Source of the DNA: SABI01 sp964453215
Lineage (GTDB): Bacteria; Spirochaetota; Spirochaetia; Sphaerochaetales; Sphaerochaetaceae
Assembly: GCA_964453215.1 (NCBI GenBank)
Contig: CAYVRR010000010.1
Coordinates: 1 to 49,568 of the forward strand
Reading direction: 5' to 3'
Length of the DNA stretch: 49,568 nt
A program made the position numbers and the translations under genes. This document shows positions 17,154 through 25,726 of the stretch, in pieces (the stretch's first letter is position 1; each line of letters starts with the position of its first letter). The notes beneath the pieces are model-generated. The model had not been told where the DNA came from. It searched no databases and worked only from the letters and a program-made list of their open reading frames with translations.

Positions 17154-17783
17154 TTATTTATCACCGAAGAATTCGTTGAGATTCATAGCGGCGCCTTCAA
17201 GCATTAATATAGTTCTTCCATACAAAAGTTCTTTTGCAGAAAGCTTGTCATAGGAAAGCACTCTTAAATAAGGGATGTTTCTTGCTGCTCGTCGCATCAT
17301 CACATCATCATCTTTTAAAATTAAGACTGTCCGCTTTTTATCAGTAACAAAGGCGTTTACAACAGTTGCAAGCTCCTTTGTTCGACCACTTTCAATGGTA
17401 AAATCTTCAACAACTACTAATCTCTCTTCACTCACTGATAATGAGAGCAATGACTTCATAGCAAGTCGCTTCATCTTCTTTGGAATTGTATAGCTGTAGT
17501 CTCTAGGTTTTGGCCCAAATATTGTTCCACCGCCAACCCAAATTGGAGATTTTTTATCTCCAGCTCGAGCATTACCAGTTCCCTTCTGTTTGTATGGTTT
17601 TGAGTTACTGTAGTTTACTTCCCCACGTGTTTTAGTACTTGCAGTACCAACACGTCGATTTGCTGCCTCATTATTAATCGCATTATAAATCGAACCATCG
17701 CTGATTTCTCGATTGAATACGGCATCATTGAGAGTAACCGAGCGTAACTCTTCTCCTTTAATTGAAAAGACCTTTGTTTCCAT
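17154..17783 (-). CDS. rplD: 50S ribosomal protein L4
   Basis: 209 residues with the tunnel-facing loop motif KPYKQKGTGNARAGDKKSPI and C-terminal core. In E. coli L4 also represses the S10 operon by acting on its leader; here rpsJ is preceded by a hairpin (18758-18790), but whether L4 acts there cannot be seen. Confidence 0.97.
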   Translation of the reverse strand: METKVFSIKGEELRSVTLNDAVFNREISDGSIYNAINNEAANRRVGTASTKTRGEVNYSNSKPYKQKGTGNARAGDKKSPIWVGGGTIFGPKPRDYSYTIPKKMKRLAMKSLLSLSVSEERLVVVEDFTIESGRTKELATVVNAFVTDKKRTVLILKDDDVMMRRAARNIPYLRVLSYDKLSAKELLYGRTILMLEGAAMNLNEFFGDK

Positions 17784-17792
17784 TTCTCGCCT

Positions 17793-18413
17793 CTACTTCT
17801 TCTTCGCTTTTTTCACGATGACTATGCTCTGGGCGGGTCCAGGAATAGCTCCTTTCACCAAAAGAACCTGCATCTGTTCATCTACACGGACAACACGAAG
17901 ATTTTGCACAGTCACTTTATCAGCTCCCATGCGCCCAGCCATCCGTTTACCTTTAAAGGTTCTCGATGGAGAAGCTGACATCGCGGTACCACCAATATCT
18001 CGGTGAAACTTAGACCCGTGTGTGGCACGTCCACCGGCAAATCCATGCCGTTTCATACCACCCTGAAATCCTTTACCTTTTGATGTACCAACAACGTCTA
18101 CAAATAGAACATCTTTAAATACATCAACCTTTAGAACTTCCCCTACGGCTGCCTCTTTATCAAAGTCACGCATCTCTACTAATGTTTTTTTTGGTTCACA
18201 CACATCAGTAAATTGCCCAGCATATGGTTTAGTGGTCTGGCTCTTCTTTTTATCAAATGAGCCTAATACACAAGAACTGTATCCATTCTTTTCAACGGTA
18301 CGGTTCTCGATAACCACATTGTCCTCTATTTTTATAACTGTCACAGGAGTTAAACGACCGTTGTCGTCAAAGACCTGTGTCATTCCTATTTTCTTTCCGA
18401 TAAGCCCTAACAT
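17793..18413 (-). CDS. rplC: 50S ribosomal protein L3
   Basis: 206 residues. LGLIGKKIGMTQVFDDNG and GTSKGKGFQGGMKRHGF are L3 signatures; GASKG-like and PSRTFKGKRMAGRMG segments form the loop reaching toward the peptidyl-transferase centre. It is an early 50S assembly protein. Confidence 0.98.
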   Translation of the reverse strand: MLGLIGKKIGMTQVFDDNGRLTPVTVIKIEDNVVIENRTVEKNGYSSCVLGSFDKKKSQTTKPYAGQFTDVCEPKKTLVEMRDFDKEAAVGEVLKVDVFKDVLFVDVVGTSKGKGFQGGMKRHGFAGGRATHGSKFHRDIGGTAMSASPSRTFKGKRMAGRMGADKVTVQNLRVVRVDEQMQVLLVKGAIPGPAQSIVIVKKAKKK

Positions 18414-18428
18414 CTCTTACCTCAACTA

Positions 18429-18737
18429 TTACTGTTTAATCTCTACATCCACACCAGCAGGAAGCTCAAGCTTCATGAGGGCATCCATTACTTTAGATGT
18501 AGGGTCAAGAATGTCGATCAGCCTTTTATGTGTTCGCATCTCAAACTGTTCACGTGATTTCTTATTAACGTGCGGCGATCTTAGCACAGTATATTTGTTG
18601 ATACGAGTTGGAAGAGGTACGGGGCCAGAGACTTTGGCACCAGCCTTTACCACCGTAAGTACAATCGCCTTAGCGCTCTGTTCTACGAGCTCAATATCAA
18701 AACCTCTTAGCCGTACCCGAATTCTATCCTTAGCCAT
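18429..18737 (-). CDS. rpsJ: 30S ribosomal protein S10
   Basis: 102 residues starting MAKDRIRVRLRGFD. The frame runs to a TTG at 18755, but GGAGG lies inside that extension; two ATGs follow it in tandem (18740 and 18737) and the second gives the standard S10 length. It is a 30S head protein and a transcription antitermination partner (NusE) of NusB. First gene of the S10 cluster, just after the hairpin at 18758-18790. Confidence 0.95.
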   Translation of the reverse strand: MAKDRIRVRLRGFDIELVEQSAKAIVLTVVKAGAKVSGPVPLPTRINKYTVLRSPHVNKKSREQFEMRTHKRLIDILDPTSKVMDALMKLELPAGVDVEIKQ

Positions 18738-18757
18738 CATTCCTCCAAAAATCAATC

Positions 18758-18790
18758 CTTGCCCACATCTATATATGTAGATGGGGCAAG
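18758..18790 (-). terminator. Hairpin between tuf and rpsJ, possible attenuator
   Basis: Thirteen paired bases with one bulged nucleotide (CTTGCCC-CATCTA pairing with TAGATG-GGGCAAG) and a 6-nt loop, 10 bp after the tuf stop. On the minus strand it is followed by GATTGATTTTTGG, containing five Ts and then the rpsJ ribosome-binding site. Likely a partial terminator that lowers S10-operon transcription relative to tuf, with some read-through (inference). Confidence 0.6.
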
Positions 18791-18800
18791 ATATTAGTCA

Positions 18801-19991
18801 TTATTCGACTATGTCAACAACCTGTCCAGAAGCGACAGTTTTGCCACCTTCTCGGATAGCAAAACGCAATCCTTTATCCATAGCAATAGGGTGAATTAGG
18901 TCAACATGAATTTCAGTGTTGTCACCAGGAAGCACCATTTGCTTACCTTCAGGAAGGTTTACACTACCTGTAATGTCAGTAGTTCTGAAATAGAATTGTG
19001 GTCTGTAACCAGCAAAGAATGGAGAGTGTCTACCACCTTCTTCTTTACTTAATACATATACAGTTCCAACAAACTTTGAGTGTGGTTGAATAGATTTTGG
19101 TTTTGCAAGAACTTGTCCACGAACAACATCATTCTTATCTACACCTCTAAGAAGTGCACCAATGTTATCCCCTGCTTGACCTTCGTCAAGAAGTTTGTTG
19201 AACATTTCTACACCAGTACAAACTGTGTCTTTAGTCTCTTTTACACCAACAATAGAAACAGGATCGTTCACATGGAGAACTCCTCTTTCAATTCTACCAG
19301 TTACAACTGTTCCACGTCCGCTAATTGAGAAAATATCTTCAATAGGCATGAGGAAAGGTAAGTCTACTGCTCTTTCTGGAACTGGGATGTAGGTGTCCAT
19401 TGCATGGAGAAGTTCGTCAAGACAAGCTGTTTTTTCTGGATCATCTGGGTGTTCCATTGCTTCAAATGCTGAACCCTTAATTACAGGAGCATTGTCGCCA
19501 TCAAAACCTTGTGCATTGAGTAGGTCTCTCATCTCTTCTTCAACAAGTTCAATCAAATCTGGGTCATCAACTTGGTCAGTTTTATTAACAAAAACAACAA
19601 TTGAAGGTACACCAACCTGACGAGCAAGTAGGATGTGTTCTTTTGTTTGAGCCATAGCACCATCGGTAGCAGCTACTACAATAATAGCTCCGTCCATTTG
19701 TGCAGCACCAGTAATCATGTTCTTGATATAGTCTGCGTGTCCTGGACAGTCAACGTGTGCATAGTGACGTGTTTCAGTTTGGTACTCAACGTGTCTTGTG
19801 TTGATCGTGATTCCTCGTGCCTTCTCTTCTGGGGCATTGTCAATCTCGTCATACTTCATGACCTTGTCACCATTTTTGCGACCACAGTGCATTGTCACCG
19901 CTGCAGTGAGGGTGGTCTTGCCATGGTCAACGTGACCAATGGTACCAACGTTTACGTGTGGCTTTGTTCTGTTAAATTTCTCTTTAGCCAT
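18801..19991 (-). CDS. tuf: Elongation factor Tu
   Basis: 396 residues. G1 GHVDHGKT, G2 RGITINTRH, G3 DCPGHADY, G4 NKTDQVD and G5 GSAFEA are all present, with domains 2 and 3 complete to the C-terminus. It delivers aminoacyl-tRNA to the ribosome. The ribosome-binding site AAGGAGG is 5 nt before the ATG. It has its own promoter (20289-20317) and a long leader, so it can be expressed above its neighbours. fusA is not upstream as it is in many bacteria. Confidence 0.99.
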   Translation of the reverse strand: MAKEKFNRTKPHVNVGTIGHVDHGKTTLTAAVTMHCGRKNGDKVMKYDEIDNAPEEKARGITINTRHVEYQTETRHYAHVDCPGHADYIKNMITGAAQMDGAIIVVAATDGAMAQTKEHILLARQVGVPSIVVFVNKTDQVDDPDLIELVEEEMRDLLNAQGFDGDNAPVIKGSAFEAMEHPDDPEKTACLDELLHAMDTYIPVPERAVDLPFLMPIEDIFSISGRGTVVTGRIERGVLHVNDPVSIVGVKETKDTVCTGVEMFNKLLDEGQAGDNIGALLRGVDKNDVVRGQVLAKPKSIQPHSKFVGTVYVLSKEEGGRHSPFFAGYRPQFYFRTTDITGSVNLPEGKQMVLPGDNTEIHVDLIHPIAMDKGLRFAIREGGKTVASGQVVDIVE

Positions 19992-20281
19992 CGGTTCCTC
20001 CTTGTGACAATCTAGTCACAGAAAAAAATTATATCGTGCTCCATAAAGGCAAGCGGCCTTTATCTTTTTCACTTAGAGAGACAAACAGACTGTAGGATTT
20101 CAATACTAGACGAAAAGAGGGATCCAGAGGTCGTCAAAACATGTTTCAGCTTAGCGACATAGTACAGATTTCAAAAAAAGTCTGTTATCTGGAACCACCT
20201 TATCATCCCTGCACGATTGTCCGGACGATCGGTTTGGCTCAATAGTGTCTATTTTAGGCAAAATACTGACCTAAAGGACAC
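19992..20281 (-). promoter_or_regulatory. Long tuf 5' leader, no gene
   Basis: About 290 nt between the predicted tuf start site and its ATG. I see no coding frame or tRNA. It contains an 18-bp dyad around CCGG at 20214-20231, an 8-bp perfect hairpin ATAAAGGC / GCCTTTAT with a 5-nt loop at 20043-20063, a TATAAT box followed by seven Ts on the minus strand (20022-20033, a possible second start) and a 6-bp hairpin TGTGAC / GTCACA at 20003-20020 that abuts the ribosome-binding site. None matches a riboswitch I know. Confidence 0.5.
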
Positions 20282-20288
20282 CTTTGCA

Positions 20289-20317
20289 AATATAGAGGGT
20301 TTGCCAATTTGTGTCAA
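20289..20317 (-). promoter_or_regulatory. Sigma70-type promoter of tuf
   Basis: Minus strand TTGACA (20312-20317), 17-bp spacer, TATATT (20289-20294). It lies downstream of the rpsG end and faces tuf; the start site would be near 20282. Confidence 0.75.
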
Positions 20318-20378
20318 CACATTAAATAAGATTATATACGAAATAAATCTAAGTTTAAATTTGAAACCCTCTATGTAC

Positions 20379-20408
20379 GCAAAAAGCGTCAATTAAGACG
20401 CCTTTTGC
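20379..20408 (-). terminator. Probable terminator or attenuator after rpsG
   Basis: Twelve-position stem GCAAAAAGCGTC / GACGCCTTTTGC with one mismatch (a G-U wobble in the minus-strand RNA) and a 6-nt loop, about 25 bp after the rpsG stop. The T-run is inside the stem and the downstream tail is not U-rich, so termination may be partial. Confidence 0.5.
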
Positions 20409-20430
20409 CTCTATATAAAAACAGATATTT

Positions 20431-20901
20431 TTATCTGTTGTGTGAAGAGAAAGCTTTATTAGCTTCTGCCATTCTATGGGTATCTTCTTTCTTCTTGTAA
20501 GCTGAACCAGTTCCTGCAACTGCATCTGTTAGCTCTGCTGCAAGTTTCTCACTCATGCTCTTCCCATTTCTTGCTCTCGCTGCATTAATAATCCAACGCA
20601 TAGCTAATGCTTCTTTTCTGTTGTCTTTTACTTCAACAGGTACTTGATATGTTGCACCACCCACTCTTCGGGATTTAACCTCTACAGCTGGTTTTACATT
20701 TTCAACAGCTTTAAGGAATACCTCAAGAGGGCTCTCTTCACCTTTGCTTTCAATAAGCTTAAAGGCATCATAAATTATTCTTGTACTAATTGATTTTTTA
20801 CCATCTTCCATCATTCGACGAATGAATTTCTCTAATACAATACTGTTATATACCGCATCAGGTAAAATCTCCCGTACTGGAGCTACTGTTCTTCTTGCCA
20901 T
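20431..20901 (-). CDS. rpsG: 30S ribosomal protein S7
   Basis: 156 residues, exact family length. N-terminal MARRTVAPVREILPDAVYNS and the motif GGATYQVPVEVKDNRKEALA are S7 signatures. It nucleates the 30S head and in E. coli represses the str operon. Ten bp after rpsL; followed by a hairpin and a 440-bp gap rather than fusA. Confidence 0.98.
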   Translation of the reverse strand: MARRTVAPVREILPDAVYNSIVLEKFIRRMMEDGKKSISTRIIYDAFKLIESKGEESPLEVFLKAVENVKPAVEVKSRRVGGATYQVPVEVKDNRKEALAMRWIINAARARNGKSMSEKLAAELTDAVAGTGSAYKKKEDTHRMAEANKAFSSHNR

Positions 20902-20911
20902 GATCTACTCC

Positions 20912-21286
20912 TTATGCCTTTGGCTTTTTGGCACCATACTTAGAGCGACTTCTCTTTCGATCACTCACACCAAGGGTGTCTTTTGCACCACGAACAATAT
21001 GATAACGTACACCAGGAAGGTCTTTAACTCTTCCACCTCTCATAAGCACAACTGAGTGCTCCTGCAAGTTGTGTCCAATACCAGGGATATAGGCGGTTAC
21101 TTCAATTCCATTTGAAAGGCGCACTCTTGCGACTTTTCTTAATGCCGAGTTTGGCTTTTTTGGGGTGACTGTCATTACTCTGGTACAAACCCCACGTTTT
21201 TGAGGACATCCTTGCAATGCCGGTGACTTTGTTTTATTAAAGTTCGTACTGCGTCCTTTACGTATTAGTTGGTTAATTGTAGGCAT
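20912..21286 (-). CDS. rpsL: 30S ribosomal protein S12
   Basis: 124 residues starting MPTINQLIRKGR, the universal S12 start and length. An upstream in-frame ATG at 21325 lies in the loop of a hairpin and lacks a ribosome-binding site, so it was not used; GGGAG is about 11 nt before the chosen ATG. The streptomycin-region residues TPKKPNSALRK and GGRVKDLPGVRYH are wild-type, so no streptomycin resistance is predicted from S12. Confidence 0.96.
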   Translation of the reverse strand: MPTINQLIRKGRSTNFNKTKSPALQGCPQKRGVCTRVMTVTPKKPNSALRKVARVRLSNGIEVTAYIPGIGHNLQEHSVVLMRGGRVKDLPGVRYHIVRGAKDTLGVSDRKRSRSKYGAKKPKA

Positions 21287-21317
21287 CTTACGATACACTC
21301 CCTTTCTCTTTTTCAAA

Positions 21318-21361
21318 GTGTCCATTACTGGACACTCATTAGTTTTAGCGACAGTTCGCTA
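21318..21361 (-). promoter_or_regulatory. Two compact hairpins between rpoC and rpsL
   Basis: In the minus-strand RNA, TAGCGA-ACTG-TCGCTA (21346-21361) is followed by GTGTCCA-GTAA-TGGACAC (21318-21335). Both are perfect; the second has a GNRA-type tetraloop. Neither is followed by a T-tract, so they are more likely processing or protein-binding sites for the rpoBC/str junction than terminators. Confidence 0.5.
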
Positions 21362-21441
21362 CCATCTATTCTATATCATCTCCAAAGTCAGCATGTGATA
21401 CCATCTTATGTAAGAAGATAGATGAGTACTTCATAGAATTT

Positions 21442-24400
21442 CTATTCATCCTCATCATCATCTAAAGGTTCACCTTCGGATAACATTTCATGTTCGAAAT
21501 CTGCTTCATCATAATCTTGTTCACTCAAAGCAGCTTTTCTTGATTCCATAAGAGATTCAACTTGTGATTCAAGATCTATCATGCTCTCCTCTTTCACCCT
21601 AATGTTACGATAACGTTTCATTCCAGTACCAGCTGGTATGAGGTGTCCGATGATTACATTCTCTTTCAATCCCCTTAGAACGTCTCTACTACCAGCTATA
21701 GCAGCATTTGTCAAGACCTTTGTAGTCTCTTGGAATGATGCAGCTGAGATAAATGAGTCGATACTAAGAGATGCTCTCGTAATACCAAGAAGTAACGGAC
21801 GAGCATCACTTGGTTGTCCACCTTGTGCAATTACCCTCGCATTCTCTTCATGGAAACGATACTTATCTACTTGTTGACCTTGAATAAAGGAGGTGTCTCC
21901 AACTCCAATAACCTCTACTTTTCGAAGCATCTGTCGTACTACCACACCAAGGTGTTTATCATTAATATCTACACCTTGAAGTCGATAGACTTCTTGAACC
22001 TCGTCAAGCAAGAATGATTGTAGAGCATTTTCACCTAGTATGTCTAGAATGTCATGAGGTGCTATTGGACCATCACACAATCTTTCTGCAGCTTCAACCC
22101 TATCTCCATCACGAACAATCATGTGCTTACTCATAGGAACAAGGTGTTTGAATTGGTGGCCAAAGTCATCTTCAACCATAACAATTCTCTTCCCCTTAGC
22201 AACAGCACCAAACCGAACAACACCTTCAACTTGTGCTAAGACAGAGGGATTTCGAGGCTTTCTTGCTTCAAACAATTCACCAACACGAGGAAGTCCACCT
22301 GTAATATCTTTTGTTTTCACACTCTCTTTAAGAATCTTTGCAAGAATTTGCCCTTTTCTTACTACAGTGTGATCATCAATATTTAGATACGATGAGGCGG
22401 GGAGGAAGTATGTTGCAAGAATTTCACCTTCATCATCTAAAACTACCATTCGAGGTTGAAGGGTTTCACTAATGTGTTCAGTAATCTTCTTTTCAACAGA
22501 TCCTGTTTCAACGTTGATCTCTTCTTTTAAAGTAGTACCAAGTTTGATATCAATAAACTCAATTTTACCATCTAATTCTGCAATAATAGGTTCACTAAAT
22601 GGGTCAAAGAGGGCAATTGGTGTCCCTTTTGATACAAAGGAGGGGATATCTACTTTTAATTGAGAGCCGTTACGAATATCTATTCTTTGTTCCTGAGAAA
22701 CAATATAGAGCTCATTTTCATCACTAACTTTGGCTATACCAATTATCGTAGAGTTAACTGTTTTCCCTTTCTTATTTTCATAGAGGGGCAATCCTACTGA
22801 GATAATCTCCCCATCTTTTACTAAGATAGTAGAAACATCTGTTTTCTTTATATGCTCTAATATTTTAGAATAGTAGAGGAATCCTTTTCTTGTGAATACT
22901 CGGTCTCCATCATCGGTGGTAATCATCATACCAGTAACTGAATTTACAAAGATGGGGTAATTAAATACAACCCGACTCTCTTCAGAACCACTTGTAGCTG
23001 TTCCTCCTACGTGGAAAGTTCTCATTGTTAACTGAGTTCCAGGTTGTCCAATTGATTGAGCGGCAATAATCCCAACAGCCTCTCCAATATCTACAGGACG
23101 GTTTGTGGCTAAGTTTCTTCCATAACACTTTCGACACACTCCATGGTGCGCTTCACACGTGAGTACAGTTCTAATAAGAATTCTTTCGATTCCAGATTGT
23201 TCTATCTCTATAGACTTAGGGCCAGTAATCTCTTCATTGACATCAAGAATGAGTTCTCCAGTCGCTGGATGAATTACTTTCTCTAAGGTATACCTTCCTA
23301 CAATTCTATCTGACAATGGTTCAACTATATCATCCCCATCTTTCATTGCAGTTCGTTCTATCCCATTAATTGTTCCACAATCATCTTCATTGATTACTAC
23401 ATCTTGAGCAATATCAACAAGACGACGAGTGAGATATCCAGCTTCAGCAGTTTTTAATGCTGTGTCAGCAAGTCCTTTACGAGCACCGTTTGTGGAGATA
23501 TAGAATTCAATAATAGAGAGTCCCTCTTTAAAGTTAGATCTAATAGGGAATTCAATAATATCACCAGAGGGCTTTGCCATAAGACCACGCATACCACCTA
23601 ACTGACGAATCTGTGTTTTTGAACCTCTTGCTCCTGAGTCTGCCATTAAGAAGAGGGGGTTAAATCCATTTTGACTCTCTTTTAACTCACGCATAAGGGA
23701 GCTAGAGATATCTTCTGTTGTTTTACTCCACACTTCAATAACACGGTTATAGCGCTCATCTTGGGTAATATGTCCTTGACGATACTGCTCTTTAATTTCA
23801 GCTTGTCTTCTATCAGCTGCATCCACGAGCTCTCTCTTTGAGTCAGGGATAATCATATCTGAAAGGCCAATAGTTGCACCAAAGAGGGTTGCAAATTTAA
23901 ACCCAATATCTTTAATAGAGTCGAGCATTTCTACTGCAACAGACGTTTTTTGTTCTTGAATAACAGTTCCCACGAGCTTCTTTAACTCTTTGTCACCAAA
24001 GCAAACGTTCTGGAATTCAATCTCTTTTGGCATTGCAGCATTAAAGAGAACTCTTCCTGCTGTAGTATCTATAATAGACCCATCAGCTATCTTATATCTG
24101 ATGCGAGCATTATATGAGAGGCTTGTGGCGTCAATAGCTTTTTGTATTTCACTTAAGTTATCGTAGTACTTCCCAGTTCCTGTTGCACCTTTCATCTCTC
24201 TTGTGAGGTAGTTAATCCCTAACACCATATCTTGAGATGGGAATACAATAGGTTTTCCGTTTGCTGGGTCAAGTAAGTTGTTCGCACTAAGCATGAGTGT
24301 CCAACACTCTATTTGAGCCGCTTGTGTTAGTGGTACGTGAACAGCCATCTGGTCCCCATCAAAGTCAGCATTATATGCATGACACACTAATGGGTGGAGT

Positions 24401-25710
24401 TTAATAGCTTTTCCATCTACTAACACAGGTTCAAATGCTTGAATACCAAGTCGGTGAAGAGTGGGTGCGCGGTTAAGAAGTACTGGGTGCTCCCTTACAA
24501 CTTCATCCAAAATTGCCCACACTTCAGGGGTTTCTTGTTCAACAAGAGCTTTTGCCTTTTTAATATTATAGACAATATCTTTTTGAACTAACTTTTTCAT
24601 AATAAATGGTTTATAGAGTTCTAATGCCATTTTAGAAGGAAGTCCACATTGGTGTAATCTCAGTTCAGGGCCAACAACAATAACAGACCGTCCACTGTAG
24701 TCAACACGTTTACCAAGGAGGTTTTGTCTAAAGCGTCCTTGCTTTCCTTTCAGCATATCAGAGAGAGATTTTAGAGGTCTATTAGAAGAGCCTTTCACTA
24801 CTCTCTTCTTTTTTGAGTTGTCAAAGAGGGCATCAACTGCTTCTTGTAACATTCTTTTTTCATTACGAATAATAATGTCTGGAGCATGAAGGCTCATCAA
24901 TCGTGTGAGACGATTGTTTCTGTTGATAACTCTTCTATATAAATCATTAAGGTCACTTGTTGCGAACCTTCCCCCATCGAGTTGCACCATAGGGCGTAAC
25001 TCTGGTGGAATAACAGGAATTACTGAGAGGATCATCCATTCAGGTTTGTTTCCACTATCTCTGAAGTTCTCAATAACCTCAATTCTCTTTAAGAGTCTCT
25101 TATCTACCTTCTCCCCCTTCACAATCATCGTGTGCCTAAGCTCTGCACTAATTGCTTCGAGGTCGAGGTCTTGAAGAAGGATCTGAACTGCTTCAGCTCC
25201 CATCATCGCTTGAAAAGATTCTCCATATTGTTCTCGAGCTTGGTAGTATTCATCTTCAGTGAGAAGTTGTTTTTCTTTTAAGTCTGTATCTCCAGAGTTT
25301 ATTACAACATATTTCTCATAATAGAGTACTGATTGTAAAGCAGCTCTTGGGATATCAAGAAGCAAGCTCATTCGAGATGGAACAGAGCGGTAATACCAAA
25401 TATGTGAAACAGGAGATGCTAAATCGATGTGTCCCATTCGTTCACGACGGACTTTGAAGTGAGTTACCTCAACTCCACATCTATCACAGATGACCCCTTT
25501 ATATCGTATAGATTTAAATTTGCCACAGTAACACTCCCACTCTTTTGTTGTACCGAAAATCTTCTCACAAAAGAGGCCATCACGCTCTGGGCGTAGTGTC
25601 CGGTAGTTAATTGTCTCTGGCTTCTTGACCTCACCGTACGACCAAGCCCGAATTTGTTCGGGGCTGGCCAGTTTTATTTTGATGCTGTCGAAATCCTGAA
25701 TTTCCTTCAT
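21442..25710 (-). CDS. rpoC: DNA-directed RNA polymerase subunit beta'
   Basis: 1422 residues from the ATG at 25710, which has GGGAG 8 nt upstream; another in-frame ATG at 25725 (5 residues longer) has no ribosome-binding site. Zinc site 1 CYCGKFKSIRYKGVICDRCG, the catalytic NADFDGDQMAVH motif with three Asp ligands for magnesium, and zinc site 2 (DDCGT, then CEAHHGVCRKCYG) are all intact, as are bridge-helix and trigger-loop regions (GEAVGIIAAQSIGQPGTQLT). The C-terminus is acidic. It starts 16 bp after the rpoB stop. Confidence 0.98.
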   Translation of the reverse strand: MKEIQDFDSIKIKLASPEQIRAWSYGEVKKPETINYRTLRPERDGLFCEKIFGTTKEWECYCGKFKSIRYKGVICDRCGVEVTHFKVRRERMGHIDLASPVSHIWYYRSVPSRMSLLLDIPRAALQSVLYYEKYVVINSGDTDLKEKQLLTEDEYYQAREQYGESFQAMMGAEAVQILLQDLDLEAISAELRHTMIVKGEKVDKRLLKRIEVIENFRDSGNKPEWMILSVIPVIPPELRPMVQLDGGRFATSDLNDLYRRVINRNNRLTRLMSLHAPDIIIRNEKRMLQEAVDALFDNSKKKRVVKGSSNRPLKSLSDMLKGKQGRFRQNLLGKRVDYSGRSVIVVGPELRLHQCGLPSKMALELYKPFIMKKLVQKDIVYNIKKAKALVEQETPEVWAILDEVVREHPVLLNRAPTLHRLGIQAFEPVLVDGKAIKLHPLVCHAYNADFDGDQMAVHVPLTQAAQIECWTLMLSANNLLDPANGKPIVFPSQDMVLGINYLTREMKGATGTGKYYDNLSEIQKAIDATSLSYNARIRYKIADGSIIDTTAGRVLFNAAMPKEIEFQNVCFGDKELKKLVGTVIQEQKTSVAVEMLDSIKDIGFKFATLFGATIGLSDMIIPDSKRELVDAADRRQAEIKEQYRQGHITQDERYNRVIEVWSKTTEDISSSLMRELKESQNGFNPLFLMADSGARGSKTQIRQLGGMRGLMAKPSGDIIEFPIRSNFKEGLSIIEFYISTNGARKGLADTALKTAEAGYLTRRLVDIAQDVVINEDDCGTINGIERTAMKDGDDIVEPLSDRIVGRYTLEKVIHPATGELILDVNEEITGPKSIEIEQSGIERILIRTVLTCEAHHGVCRKCYGRNLATNRPVDIGEAVGIIAAQSIGQPGTQLTMRTFHVGGTATSGSEESRVVFNYPIFVNSVTGMMITTDDGDRVFTRKGFLYYSKILEHIKKTDVSTILVKDGEIISVGLPLYENKKGKTVNSTIIGIAKVSDENELYIVSQEQRIDIRNGSQLKVDIPSFVSKGTPIALFDPFSEPIIAELDGKIEFIDIKLGTTLKEEINVETGSVEKKITEHISETLQPRMVVLDDEGEILATYFLPASSYLNIDDHTVVRKGQILAKILKESVKTKDITGGLPRVGELFEARKPRNPSVLAQVEGVVRFGAVAKGKRIVMVEDDFGHQFKHLVPMSKHMIVRDGDRVEAAERLCDGPIAPHDILDILGENALQSFLLDEVQEVYRLQGVDINDKHLGVVVRQMLRKVEVIGVGDTSFIQGQQVDKYRFHEENARVIAQGGQPSDARPLLLGITRASLSIDSFISAASFQETTKVLTNAAIAGSRDVLRGLKENVIIGHLIPAGTGMKRYRNIRVKEESMIDLESQVESLMESRKAALSEQDYDEADFEHEMLSEGEPLDDDEDE

Positions 25711-25726
25711 CCGAAAATCTCCCATC

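Noticed and set aside
19992..20430. Possible fusA remnant or small gene between rpsG and tuf
   Set aside because: All frames are closed within a few codons and no EF-G motif is present; only promoter, leader and hairpins are visible.
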